The notes beneath the pieces are model-generated. The model had not been told where the DNA came from, did no database searches, and saw only the letters and a program-made list of their open reading frames with translations. A program made the translations under genes and the position numbers. A stretch of DNA of 64,000 bases from Sesamum alatum. Taxonomy: Eukaryota > Streptophyta > Magnoliopsida > Lamiales > Pedaliaceae. The stretch lies in NCBI GenBank assembly GCA_034509735.1, contig JACGWO010000013.1:17690136-17754135 (forward strand). The letters run 5' to 3'. Shown piece by piece: positions 23,579-33,956 of the stretch (position 1 is the first letter of the stretch; every line of letters starts with the position of its first letter).

Positions 23579-23949
23579 TGTAGGAAATGACTATCAAAAT
23601 CGTTGAATTAGTCTACCCAAATCAAGAAGAGTCCAATATTTGACTTGGCCATTGTGTTTCTATCCTAATATTTCTCAACCAACCTAGCTTATTTTCTCTA
23701 TAAATAGTCAGATAGCCTTCATTTATAAAAACACACAAGCTTCTCTTCTCTATTTTCCTTCTTCTTCATTTCTGATTTTCTGAGTGTATAGTCCGTAGTT
23801 CCAAACTCTCTACCATGACTGCACGTGTTAGGGGGTATAACTGTGTTAACCTTGGGGACTGATCGGTTCAACTATTGCACCGATGTAGTACCGAAATTTC
23901 ACTTTCAGCGCAATGGCTTTTACCACAACCTAGTGTGATTTTTCCAACA
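23579..23949 (+). repeat. 3' LTR
   Basis: 371 bp, same length as the 5' LTR, ending TTTTTCCAACA and followed by the ATACG duplication. Confidence 0.9.
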
Positions 23950-24600
23950 ATACGTCTCTGCACCCGAGAAATCTCTCTTGGACTGTTGTAATGTTACGCA
24001 TTTCATTTACAAAAGGAGTATCGAAATTTTATAAAATTTAAAAAATGTACCCCAAAAGGGAATAAACATTCGAGTCTTATTCTTGGAAAGTAATAGAAAG
24101 ATATCTCCCTTAATTCTTCTCAAGCTATCTCTTGTTGTTATGTTCGATTTGACTTTTAAATGATCAGTTCTATTTCCTAAGCATGATGACTAAATTGCTT
24201 CTAGCAGATTCTAGAAAAAAAGTAATAAATGATGCGACTTGCGATTTGATCGGTGTCCCGTTGCGCAAGGTATTGTTCGCTTTGGCTCTGTATGAGCCTC
24301 ACGGTTTTATCCTTAAAAGGCACCTTGCTAGGGAGAGGAGGCATTGAACTTATAAGCCACTCAAGCTCCTCATCTGATGTGGACGCTTGCTACATCAGTA
24401 AGCAAGAATAATGGAGATGAAGGTAAAAATACACGAACCTTGAGATACTGAGCATAATTTCTTAGAACCAAGGGGTTGGAAGGATCTTCAAGAACCAGCT
24501 TACTGTAATGTTTATCAAGATCAATGCTATGATCAGAAACCGGCCACCCAACTTCATTACCCTTACCACCATGTCGTGTTTAATTCCACTGGTCCCTGTT
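23950..24600 (-). pseudogene. TPR-like superfamily gene, 5' part (broken)
   Basis: On the - strand, 24590-24434 encodes a TPR unit, DKHYSKLVLEDPSNPLVLRN then YAQYLK, with a GTTCGTG donor-like end. After an intron-like gap, 24010-23955 gives QQSKRDFSGAET, which continues on the other side of the LTR element as YYFRATRADP (20797). The exon is thus cut by the copia-type insertion between GAE and TYY. An in-frame stop lies upstream of the first TPR unit, so either an upstream splice site is needed or the gene was already degraded. The protein family is widespread in plants and of poorly defined function. Confidence 0.65.
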
Positions 24601-24881
24601 GCAAGATCAATTGGCTTCATTGACAGCTTCACATGTACCATCTACAAAGCAATTAAAATTTTCCTGGCAAAACTCCATCAGCCAATTTCTGGAATCAAAT
24701 CAGTGAAAAGGGAGAAGGGAAGACCAGAAAACATGCAGTTTGAAGATAAACAAATTATTACGAAGGAAAGCATCAGTGAAAAGGGAGATGGAAGACCAAG
24801 AGACATGCATTTGAAGAGTCATTTAGCCTTACAAAATATAAGATTGACTTTAGGGACAATTTAGGCATAACAAAATAAGAA

Positions 24882-25430
24882 GGGATAATTACACTCTCCT
24901 CCCTTGAGGTTTGGTGTAATTACATGTAGACCCTCTGTGGTTTGAGAAATTACATCTACTATCCCTGAGGTTTGTTTCTGTCTAACAAATGGGTCCCTCC
25001 GTTAGTCAAAATTCACCGAATTTGTTGATATTAGCGAAAAGAAATTTGAATTAAAGGTGAGATTTGCCATCGATTGACTTATTACTGACTTATTGTAGGT
25101 CAAACGAATCTTTTTATGACCAAACTACCCTTATATATCGTCACAAGTTAATGCATCAGAGGAGGTATATTTTCACCGTTTAAAGGGTAATTTAGTCATA
25201 AAAGATTTGTTTGGCCAGCATTAAGTCATTAATAAGTCAATCGATGGTAAATATCGATTTTCATTTAATTTTTTTGGTTGATATCAACAAATTCGTTGAA
25301 TTTTAACTAACGGGAGGACCTATTTGTTAGACAGAAGCGAACCTCAGGGGTACTAAATATAATTTTTCAAACCACAGGAAGTCTACGTGTAATTACACCA
25401 AATCTCAGGGGAGGAGAGTGTAATTATCCC
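24882..25430. mobile_element. MULE-type MITE, family M2
   Basis: The 549-bp element has inverted termini GGGATAATTACACTCTCCTC and its complement; the arms exceed 150 bp. Flanking 9-bp repeats are AAATAAGAA / AAAAAAGAA (one mismatch). It has the same architecture as family M1 but a different sequence, and no coding capacity. Confidence 0.75.
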
Positions 25431-25471
25431 AAAAAAGAAAGAAACCAAAATTTCTATTCATACTTTTATAT

Positions 25472-25582
25472 AGCTATAGATAGATAGATAGATAGATATA
25501 GAATAGACTATAGACTATAGACTATAGATATAGATAGATAGATAGATAGATATAGATATAGATATTAGACTATAGATATAGA
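25472..25582 (+). repeat. (GATA/TATAGA)n microsatellite
   Basis: Mixed GATA and CTATAGA units fill this interval, directly abutting the Helitron-like tail at 25583. Confidence 0.9.
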
Positions 25583-26517
25583 TTAGAAAGTATCACATGC
25601 GATGCACGTGTAAAATATATATTTAGAGGTGAATATATAGTTTATTGGTTACAAAATATATTAAACTCATAATTTTATTTATTTTTGTATTATTGAATCA
25701 TTAGTATATAATTATATTTTTAAAAATATTGATAATAAACGTTTTAATTGATGAGGAAACAATTTAATTTGTTATTTGTAACTCATTTCTAAATTTAACT
25801 GCTAATACTAAATAAAAAACTTATTCTTTAAAATTGACTTTTTACATTTCATATTTAATAATTATTATGTTTAATGATTTTGAAATGAAACAAATTAACG
25901 CAAAAGAAAAATATAATATATAAAAAGTCCAATATAAAAAAAATTAAAGACGTCCTTTATTTTTGGATTTTCTATAAGAAATTCCAATTTAGTAAAATTG
26001 ATCATATTTTATTAGTAGTGTTTTCTTTTAATGTCTATTTGCTATTTTTATAATTTAATTTTGTGTTTGTTATATTATTTTTGTAAAATGTTATATTTTT
26101 TATTTTACTACCATATTTTGAATTCTTTTTCTTAAATTTGTTCACGTGTAATGATTTTAAACTAATCATTTATTAACTTTTTTTAATTTGTAAAATTTAA
26201 TCTGTTTACACATATCCATAGTATTAGCATTAATTTATATTGCAATGTCCTATAATTGTTCTAATTATATTTTACTATCAATTTTTAAAGTTTGTCAAAA
26301 TATTATTCACATTCTTCATTAACTTCTAAATTTAAAATATTATCGCATAAAATGTTATTATTTGCATTTTTAACTTCATATTTCTAGTGCGATCTCTTAA
26401 TCTATTAATCCAAATAAATTTAATTGGTATCTATTTCTTTTTCAATAGAATTTTATGTTCTTAAAAATTTAATCTTTTACCTTCATACAATATTATCTAA
26501 TATCAAGAAACTAAATA

Positions 26518-27842
26518 GGGGGAAAAAAAAAATTAGGTAACTAACTTGGCTCTCATTCAATTTTAGTACACTAACTTTAGTAATTATCACATTTTATACA
26601 TTATGTTGCAATTTTACTTCAATTAAGTCCATTTGATCGAAATTTACTGACGTGGCCAATTTTTGCTTACGTGTCCGGCGAAATTAACCACGTCAGCACA
26701 TGACGTGGCCGGCGACTGATGTGGCGGGATGACTTGGATGTATTTTCTTCCATAAGGATGAATTTTAGTACACTAACTTTAGCATGGTTTAATTTTAGTC
26801 CAATAACTTTGAATGAGGTGAAATTTAAGTCCCCTGGCATTATGTTTAGGGGGTGTCATTGTCCATTTATATTTATATTATAAAAAAAATTAAAGATAAG
26901 TGTACCGCTGAAAACGGTACACTTATATAATTATGACTGGTCGCTAGTTGCGAACTGCAGTCACAACCACCCTCAAGTTTTTTTAAATTTGTTAATTCTT
27001 TATAATTATTAGTTAAATTGAAAATAATAATTATTAATACTTAATTAAATATAATTAATTAATAATAATTTGATAATTGTTAATATATCTATTAAATTAA
27101 TTAATTAGAGAATAATAAATTTAATAATATAGTTGTTAATATTAATTAATTTTATATATATTAATTATTAAAAATTTGATAATATAGTTGTTAATCATAA
27201 TTTAAAAAATAGATAATTATATATTTGATAATTATTAATAATTTGATAATATATTTGTTAATTATTTACAATTATTAATAGAGTTGATATTATTATAGCC
27301 GAGATTTTTTCCTTTTCACACTTATCAATTCAGTTGTATCATCTACTTTTTAAATTATGATTAACAACTATATTATTGAATTTTTAATAATTAATCTATA
27401 TCAAATTCATTAATATTAACAACTATATTATCAAATTAATTAAAATTATCTTAATAATATTACATTCTGTGCGAAAAAAATAAAAATATTATATCATTAT
27501 TATAATTATTATTCTATACTTAAATTTCACCTCATTCAAAGTTATTGGACTAAAATTAAACCATGCTAAAGTTAGTGTACTAAAATTCATCCTTATGAAA
27601 GAAAATAAATCGAAGTCATCCCTCCACGTCATGTGCTGACGTGGTTAATTTTGTCGGACATGTCAGCAAAATTGGCCACGTCAGCAAATTTCGATCAATT
27701 GACCGGAAAATGGGATCAAAAACCCTCAATTGGACTTAATTGAAGCAAAATTGCAACATAATGTATAAAATATGATAATTACCAAAGTTAGTGTACTAAA
27801 ATTGAACGAGAGCCAAGTTAGTGTACTAATTTTTTTTTTCCC
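26518..27842. mobile_element. MULE-type element with ~320-bp inverted arms
   Basis: Perfect 9-bp target duplication AACTAAATA at 26509-26517 and 27843-27851. The arms (26518-26840 and 27512-27842) match as inverted repeats, sharing phrases such as TTTTAGTACACTAACTTT and CACGTCAGCA. The loop (26841-27511) is very AT-rich and encodes nothing. Length is 1,325 bp. Confidence 0.85.
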
Positions 27843-28422
27843 AACTAAATAATAAGAGATTCACTAGATAACTAAATTTCCGTACGCAATTCAACTTAAT
27901 AAATAAAAATTAGTGATTTTATTTGCTGATACTTTTTGTTCGTAATACTTAATTTACTTTTGTTAATCATGAAGCCTTTAATTATTTTAATTGTATTTAC
28001 TACTCTTTATAAATTTTAATTTGTACACTTTTCTTCAACTCATTAGTTTTTAGCGCATTCTTATACATAGTATTATTTCTTTTGGGCGGGTGTTTGCATC
28101 ATGTTTTTTTATTAGAAATTGCATATTTGTATTTTATATTCTTTAGTATGTTTTCATAATACTTTATTTACTTCGATCAAATTTTACTTTTTTTTTCTTT
28201 TAAATATCGTATATTGTCATTGCATTAAACCTAAATTGCACTTATTTTACTATTATTTTACCTCCATTATATGATGGTGGAAAAAAAATTAAAAATACAA
28301 TCTAACAAAAATTATCCAATATTAATATTGAAATAAAATTAATTAGTCTAAAGACACTCATTTTAAAAATTTTCAACAGACTTCTATAATAAAACTATGA
28401 ATTTTTATTTGGAATATACTAA

Positions 28423-28425
<3 letters not shown>

Positions 28426-28471
<46 letters not shown>
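28426..28471 (+). repeat. (TTA)n microsatellite
   Basis: About 15 TTA units without interruption. Confidence 0.95.
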
Positions 28472-28634
28472 GTTTTGTAGTTTGGATTAATATATATTAA
28501 TTTACATCTTACTCATATGTTATTCATTTGGAATTTTACAGTGCCCAGGTTAACTCACCTTTTTTAAAAAAATATTTAAAATCTTTCCTAGCAAATTAAC
28601 GTTAGAATCTATCTGCCTATTTGTATATTAGAAT

Positions 28635-29712
28635 GAGCAAAATGCAGACACCCCCCAACGTATGGGGTCATTTGCACTCTGCCCCTCAATCTTTTTTTTT
28701 TTTTTACACTTCCTCGCCTAACCTTTTGATTTTGTTGCACTTTGCACTTTCCGGGGTATAATAACAGAATATTCTGTTCACGTGTGTTCATGCGCCTGAG
28801 GATGATACAAACACCCTCCTAACGTATGCGGCCAGTTGCACTTTTCCCCCCAACCTTTCTTTTATAAAAAAATTAAAATATATTATGAAAAAAGGGAAAA
28901 ATTGAGGAAAACTTCAGAAAAATGAGGCCAAGTTCCAGAAAATTCAATGCCTCGTCTACAAATAAACAACTTCACATTATAAGACAAAATGTAATGTTAG
29001 CACCGACAGAAATACACACATTTGCACTGATGGTGGCACCGAAAGAAATATACATTTTTTTTTTCCTTTTTAGGTTTGATTTTTCCTCTTTTTATACAGA
29101 GGAGTGTATTTGGTACTGTTGTGAAGCTACACTGTTTCGTGAGTTTTTCATCTGAATTATTGGAGTTCAATTTCTTCATATGGGTTGGTGAGTTTTTGTT
29201 GTTTTTATCCTCTGTTTTTTACCCCCTGTCTTTCTTATGTTCTGCTGATTTTGTGGTGATGTTGGAGTTTGTTATTTGTGAATTGACTGTTAAAGTTCTT
29301 TTATTTAGGTACTACACACATGATGTTGCAGATTATTTGCTTTCTGGTTTGATTTTGGCTTGTAATGTGAAGTTGTTTATCTGCAGACCAGACATTGAAT
29401 TTTTTTGAAATTTTTTTTTTCATATTTTTAATTAATTTTAATTTTATTTAGAAGGTTGGGGGGCAAAGTGCCAACGACTTCATACGTTGGGGGGGGGGGG
29501 GGAGTGCTTTGCATATATCCTTACATTACCTAACCTGAAGTCGCCCTCAGGGGCGTGAACACACGTGGACGGAATATTCCAATATTATTCCCCAAAAAAT
29601 TCAAAGTGCAACAAAATAAAAAAGGTTGGGTGGGGAAGTATAAAAAAAAGATTAGGGGGCAAAGTGCAAATGACCCCATACATTGGGGGGGGGGGGGGTC
29701 TGCATTTTACTC
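28635..29712. mobile_element. MULE-type element, possible Pack-type
   Basis: Perfect 9-bp duplication TATTAGAAT at 28626-28634 and 29713-29721. Inverted termini GAGCAAAATGCAGAC / GAGTAAAATGCAGAC continue into C-rich and G-rich tracts and a GTATGGGGTCATTTGCA phrase. The interior (about 28860-29440) is T/G-rich on the + strand like plant intron or leader sequence and could be captured host DNA, but the 110-codon frame at 29076-29408 resembles nothing I know. Confidence 0.85.
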
Positions 29713-29816
29713 TATTAGAATATATTATTCATTCTCTAAGTAATTAAGACATATTAGAATACCAAATACTTTTATGCTTTGATAGAATTTTGTTCTTATA
29801 CCTAATTCTTATTTAG

Positions 29817-30090
29817 AAAAAATTATATTTACACCCCCTAATCTATTGTTTATAAAGATCACTCTAATCTTTTGGATAATTATAGATACACCAATAGAAA
29901 ACGTCAAAATTATTTACACAAGTCATCTTTACTTTTTCAAAAATTACACATACACTCCCAAAACGTCAACATCATTACACAACTACCCCTATTCTTTAGC
30001 AGTTGGAGTGATTTATGTAATTATGCAAAGCCAGGGGTGGTTTGTGTAAACAAATCATAAATCAAGGGGTGTAAATGTGATCATCCCTCT
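29817..30090. mobile_element. Possible MITE
   Basis: The ends are imperfectly inverted (TATTTACACCCCCTAATCTA against GGGGTGTAAATGTGATC). No clear target duplication was found and the borders are approximate. Confidence 0.35.
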
Positions 30091-30768
30091 AATAGTTTAT
30101 TATTAAAAGGAGTACCACAATAAGGATAAAATTGTTTTCTCCCAATACGAATAAACACTCAAGAGATTCTCATTATTATAGATTTAATCATAAGTTGCAC
30201 TTAGCAGTATCATTTTATCTCCAATATTATGGTAAAAATCAAAAGTAAATAAATGTATAATCTCAAAATAATTTTCTACTACTAATATTAAAATATAATT
30301 AATTAATTAGTAAGAAGTTACCCATGTTAAACTTTTTGAAATCATTTCTAATTTAATAAGACTAATAATTTTTTTAAAAAAAATCATGATATTTATTCTT
30401 TTCATATATATATATATATTAGTTTTAAAATTTTAGTATTTTATGTATTGTTCCGGTGCTATTCATTTTAAATTATATTATGCCCTAGTAAAATAATATT
30501 CTTAAAGTATTTAAAAACATCTTCTAACAAATTAATTACATAGACATATTATTTCCAGCTTATATATTTTAGTAGGATATAATTATCATTGTTTAAGTAC
30601 TTTAGAGATATTAGGACTTTTAAATAGTTTTATACTGATAGAATTTTATTCTTTTATAGCTAAATTTTATTATTATTATTATAAAATAACTTAAGTAAGG
30701 ATACGAATGTCTTTTCACAATAATAAACAAACACATAAGAGATTTATGTTTTTTATATATTGTATAGA

Positions 30769-31458
30769 TGTATAGATGTATAGATAGTATAAATATAGAT
30801 AGAAAATCTAAGGCCATTAGCTTTAACTATCGTTGAAAGACACGTGTGCTATAGTTAACCAAACAGAGGAGGTAGTATGCAATTTGACCTTGAAAGGGTC
30901 AAATAACAAAGAGTTTAAAGAACATTATTTAACTTGTAATTAAATACTAACACCAACGTTAGATCCAAAACCACCACCATGGCTTCCGACATTAATTAAG
31001 AAAGAATTGAATATTTTACTTTAAATTTTATTACACAATTTTTTTTAATTAAATGTGTATATAAATTTGTTATTTTTTTTAAATAAAATAAATAATGTAA
31101 TTTTTATATGTATTATGTATACCATAGTAAAAAATTAACATAAAGTGGTGGTTTTAACACTACAATACCAACTTTTTGAGATTTCAAAAATACTCAACCG
31201 ATATGATAATTAACTTATTCAATTTTTTAAATTTTATATTAGTTTAATTGATCAATTAATATGTTTTATATAATTATTCTTATTTATAATACATTTTAAA
31301 ACTTGAAGGATTATTTAATGGCCAGGACGACTTATAACAAATTCAAAATACAAAATTCAATCCAACAAACCAATGAAGAAAGAAAGCTGAAAATGAATAA
31401 GATAGTGCGCACACTTATCAGCGTTGAAGGTTCACCTCTTCAACCCCCCACCTCCGCG
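30769..31458. other. AT-rich stretch without a supported gene
   Basis: No frame or repeat structure here is convincing. It opens with short TATAGATG repeats. Confidence 0.55.
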
Positions 31459-32266
31459 TAGGCCTATCAATTGTTCTACTCAGGCCCGTATCCTAAACAT
31501 ACCCAATAAAATAATTAAAGTAGAGATCCAAACTCAATGAATCCAAGACCCAAAATATTTTACTAAATCCAGATTATTGGGTCGGATTCGGACCCGATCT
31601 GACCCAACCTTTTTTTTTCTTTTTGTTTAATAATGAAAAATGTTCTATTGCAATTTTGTCATTCCTTCTTTACCATATCTCTCTTGTGCTCATCACTTAC
31701 ACGCACAGAGAGATGCTCATATCAAACTCCTTGGTTTTTGTCTCCAGGTTGGGTTTAAAAATGCAAATCAAGAGAAATGCTCACTTGGTCTACGTCAACA
31801 ACAAACACAATATTAAAAATGCAAAGCAAGAGAAAAAATAATGTCTGTTTCTCTAAAATAGGAACAGCAAGATTCAAGCAGCGGGTTTGGTGAGCGGCGG
31901 TGCTTCAAGCGGCGGATCTAGGTAGAGCTTCAAGAGGCCAATTTGGGCGACGACGGGTTTGGTTGAGGGGGCGGTGACAGGTTTGAGAGCAGCAGCGCTT
32001 GGCAGCGACGACTGGTTTGAGAGCAGCAGCTTAGCGACGGCAGCGGGTTTGGTATTGAGTTGAGAAGTTCTCAAGAATGTGTTGTTTAGAATATTAGGGA
32101 AAGAATTGGGTTGGGTATGGGTAATAATAGGTATATTACTCGACCCAGACCCATTCATTTTAATTTAATGGATCTGGGCCCGATTTAAATCTGTGGGTCT
32201 AGGTATAGGTATAGACCTATTATAATGGGCCTGGGTATAGGTAAAATTAGCCCATTAATAGGCCTA
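31459..32266. mobile_element. Non-autonomous hAT-like element
   Basis: Inverted ends TAGGCCTATCAAT / TAGGCCTATTAAT, with further inverted GGCCC-type words inside, are typical of small hAT elements. The interior has a GC-rich patch near 31880-32050 with a 94-codon - strand frame rich in Ser, Pro and Leu that I regard as compositional. No clear 8-bp duplication is visible, so the borders rest on the TIRs. Confidence 0.6.
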
Positions 32267-32337
32267 CCCTGAGGCGGGCGTAGTAAGCTATAATCATAAC
32301 ACTCAGAAAAAATTCTTTTATGGTAAATCAATTGCTT

Positions 32338-33349
32338 GGAAGAATTAGGATTTTGATTCCTATATTTGACCACTTTTTTTGATCCTCATACTATCGGGTT
32401 TGACAATTTTGGTTCTCAAACTAATTATTTTTTAACACTTTTGGTCCTTACCGTTAGTTCTGGCGTTAAAGTTGACAGAAATCAGATTTGAAGGGAGAAA
32501 AACTTCCATTTCCCTCCTTGGAGCTTGGCTGCTTCATTATATCCTTTAAAACTCCAACTTCCCCCATTTTCGTTCAACTTGGAAGGTTTAACTGAGAAAT
32601 ATTTCGTAAAAAATTGAGTTTAAGCTATAACACTAATTTTTCTTCTCAATTCTGAAAACTACTGACAACCTCAGCTTCCATTATTTTGCAATTGTGGATT
32701 TAAGCTTTCACTGTTAACACTTAACATCATGGACTCTTCGCAATCTGGGTTGAAGATACCATGCTTGCCCAAAGTATGGTGTAAGTTTTCCAAAACGCTC
32801 AACTTATTTTGTTGGAATTTATTTTTATTTTTTGGTGATGTTTTTGTTATTTATATTTTATTTCAGAAAAAGGGATACTGTGGATTCTTCTTATGGTAGC
32901 ATGATGGAATGTGTGAGTATTCAAAAATAATAATCCCAGGACTATTAAGAATTATAAACAATCTTAAACATAAAGTCAAAATGTACAAGGCCAAAAAAGA
33001 TGAAGTGGAACAAGAGAAAGAAGACATGAGAAAAAGGATGGAGAAAGTAGAGGAGTTAATAACTCATTTTTTTCCTCCAATTATTTATCAACTAAACCTT
33101 CTAGCTTCAATAAAAATGGTAAAACTTGGTGCTTGTAAAGGATATAATGAAGCAGCCAAGCTCCAAGGCGGGAAAGGAAAGTTTTTTTTCCTCAAAATCT
33201 AATTTCCAGCACTTTTAACACCAAGATTAACGGCAGGGACCAAAAGTGTTGAAAAATTGTTAATTTGAGGACCAAAATTGTCAAGCGCGATAGTATAAGA
33301 ACCAAAGTGAATAAGTGGTCAAGTATAGGGACCAAAATCGTAATTCTCC
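32338..33349. mobile_element. Long-TIR element (MULE-like) carrying a coiled-coil/zinc-finger-type pseudogene
   Basis: Arms of about 210 bp (32338-32550 and 33140-33349) are inverted repeats, starting GGAAGAATTAGGATTTTG and GGGAGAATTACGATTTTG. Both contain a CTTGGAGCTTGGCTGCTTC block and a 'TTTTGGTCCTT' block. No convincing target duplication was found. A spliced-looking pseudogene lies between the arms. Confidence 0.65.
32729..33202 (+). pseudogene. Small GRF-zinc-finger/coiled-coil-like protein, broken
   Basis: An ATG at 32729 opens MDSSQSGLKIPCLPKVWC, followed by a donor GTAAGT (32780) and an acceptor TTTCAG (about 32867). The second exon reads KGYCGFFLW, then an in-frame TAG, then HDGMCEYSKIIIPGLLRI and a charged coiled coil (KKDEVEQEKEDMRKRMEKVE). 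The layout, cysteines before an 'IPGLLR..N.L' helix and coiled coil, resembles small GRF-type zinc-finger proteins that occur in many plant transposons. That identification is from memory of the pattern and not certain. The TAG and the missing C-terminus argue against function. Confidence 0.4.
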
Positions 33350-33956
33350 CTGAAAACTACGTTCATTGCAGCAGGTAATATTCTATGTTCTTGGTCTTGT
33401 GTATTTGCTGTGTTAATCATCTACTTAATGGTTTCAGCAAACTTTCTGCTTCATTGCTCGTATATGGCTGACCAAATTCCTTTGTGAACATTTCCTGTAT
33501 GAACTCTTACAATATGTCATTCTCATGATAGCAGCTTCTTGATAAGTTGATAATCGATTCTTGGAGATAAGTTGTTTTCTTGCCTGTCCCTTTGATCTGA
33601 TGTCCTGTTTCATCTACCTTTCTCCCGTCATTCATCCTCTAACCAAAAATGGGAAGAGTGCTTTTCATCAGAAGTTGAGCTTTCCCTTTCTCTTTTCTCA
33701 TTAATTGTATCTCTGCACAAAGTTGTAGGTATAGTTTAATGCAAAGGAGAATGACTGTCCGCCAAATACTAAGACTTGAAAGGAAAAAATTAAACTTGAA
33801 AACAGCTTCTGATTCAGGTTATGTTTTTGAGTTGAAGAAAGATGTGTTTGTAGTGTTGGATGTTCATAAAAGATTTCAGATCAGCTGTTTTTGTAGTGCT
33901 ATTCATTGTAGTGTAGAATAGGCTGATTTTGCGTTCGTTTTTGATTGTTCCAGGGC
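33350..33956 (+). promoter_or_regulatory. Upstream region of the MATE gene
   Basis: About 600 bp between the long-TIR element and the ATG, without a gene of its own. TTGTTCCAG|GGC immediately before the ATG looks like a splice acceptor, so the 5' UTR may contain an intron and transcription may begin further upstream. No confident TATA box. Confidence 0.4.

Larger units (their letters stand above)
20798..23949 (+). mobile_element. Ty1-copia-type LTR element carrying host gene fragments
   Basis: Two 371-bp LTRs (20798-21168 and 23579-23949) start TGTCGGAAATGAC / TGTAGGAAATGAC and end TTTTTCCAACA. A perfect 5-bp target duplication ATACG flanks the element (20793-20797 and 23950-23954). The only retroviral-type coding left is the C-terminal end of a copia RNase H (about 22820-23082), which fixes the + orientation. 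A short purine-rich tract, GTTGGGGAA, abuts the 3' LTR. No tRNA-Met-type primer-binding site follows the 5' LTR. Gag, protease, integrase and reverse transcriptase are missing, replaced by an early nodulin-like gene piece and a GCP1 piece. Movement would need proteins from elsewhere. Confidence 0.88.
25583..30768 (-). mobile_element. Helitron-like element 2 (with nested MULEs)
   Basis: On the - strand, a 7-bp stem (CACGTGC / GCATGTG) is followed by 11 nt ending CTAA at 25583, and the next base is T. Candidate heads preceded by A are at 30182 (TCTATAATAATGAG) and 30768 (TCTATACAATAT); their downstream sequences resemble each other, so one may be a secondary head. No Rep/helicase is encoded. 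Two MULE-type elements with perfect 9-bp duplications lie inside. The far border is uncertain. Confidence 0.5.

Noticed and set aside
24508..24864. 118-codon + strand frame
   Set aside because: Lies opposite the TPR-coding - strand exon and shows no family resemblance.
29076..29408. 110-codon hydrophobic + frame inside the MULE
   Set aside because: Phe/Leu/Val-rich only because the strand is T-rich; it looks like intron or leader sequence and lacks any motif.
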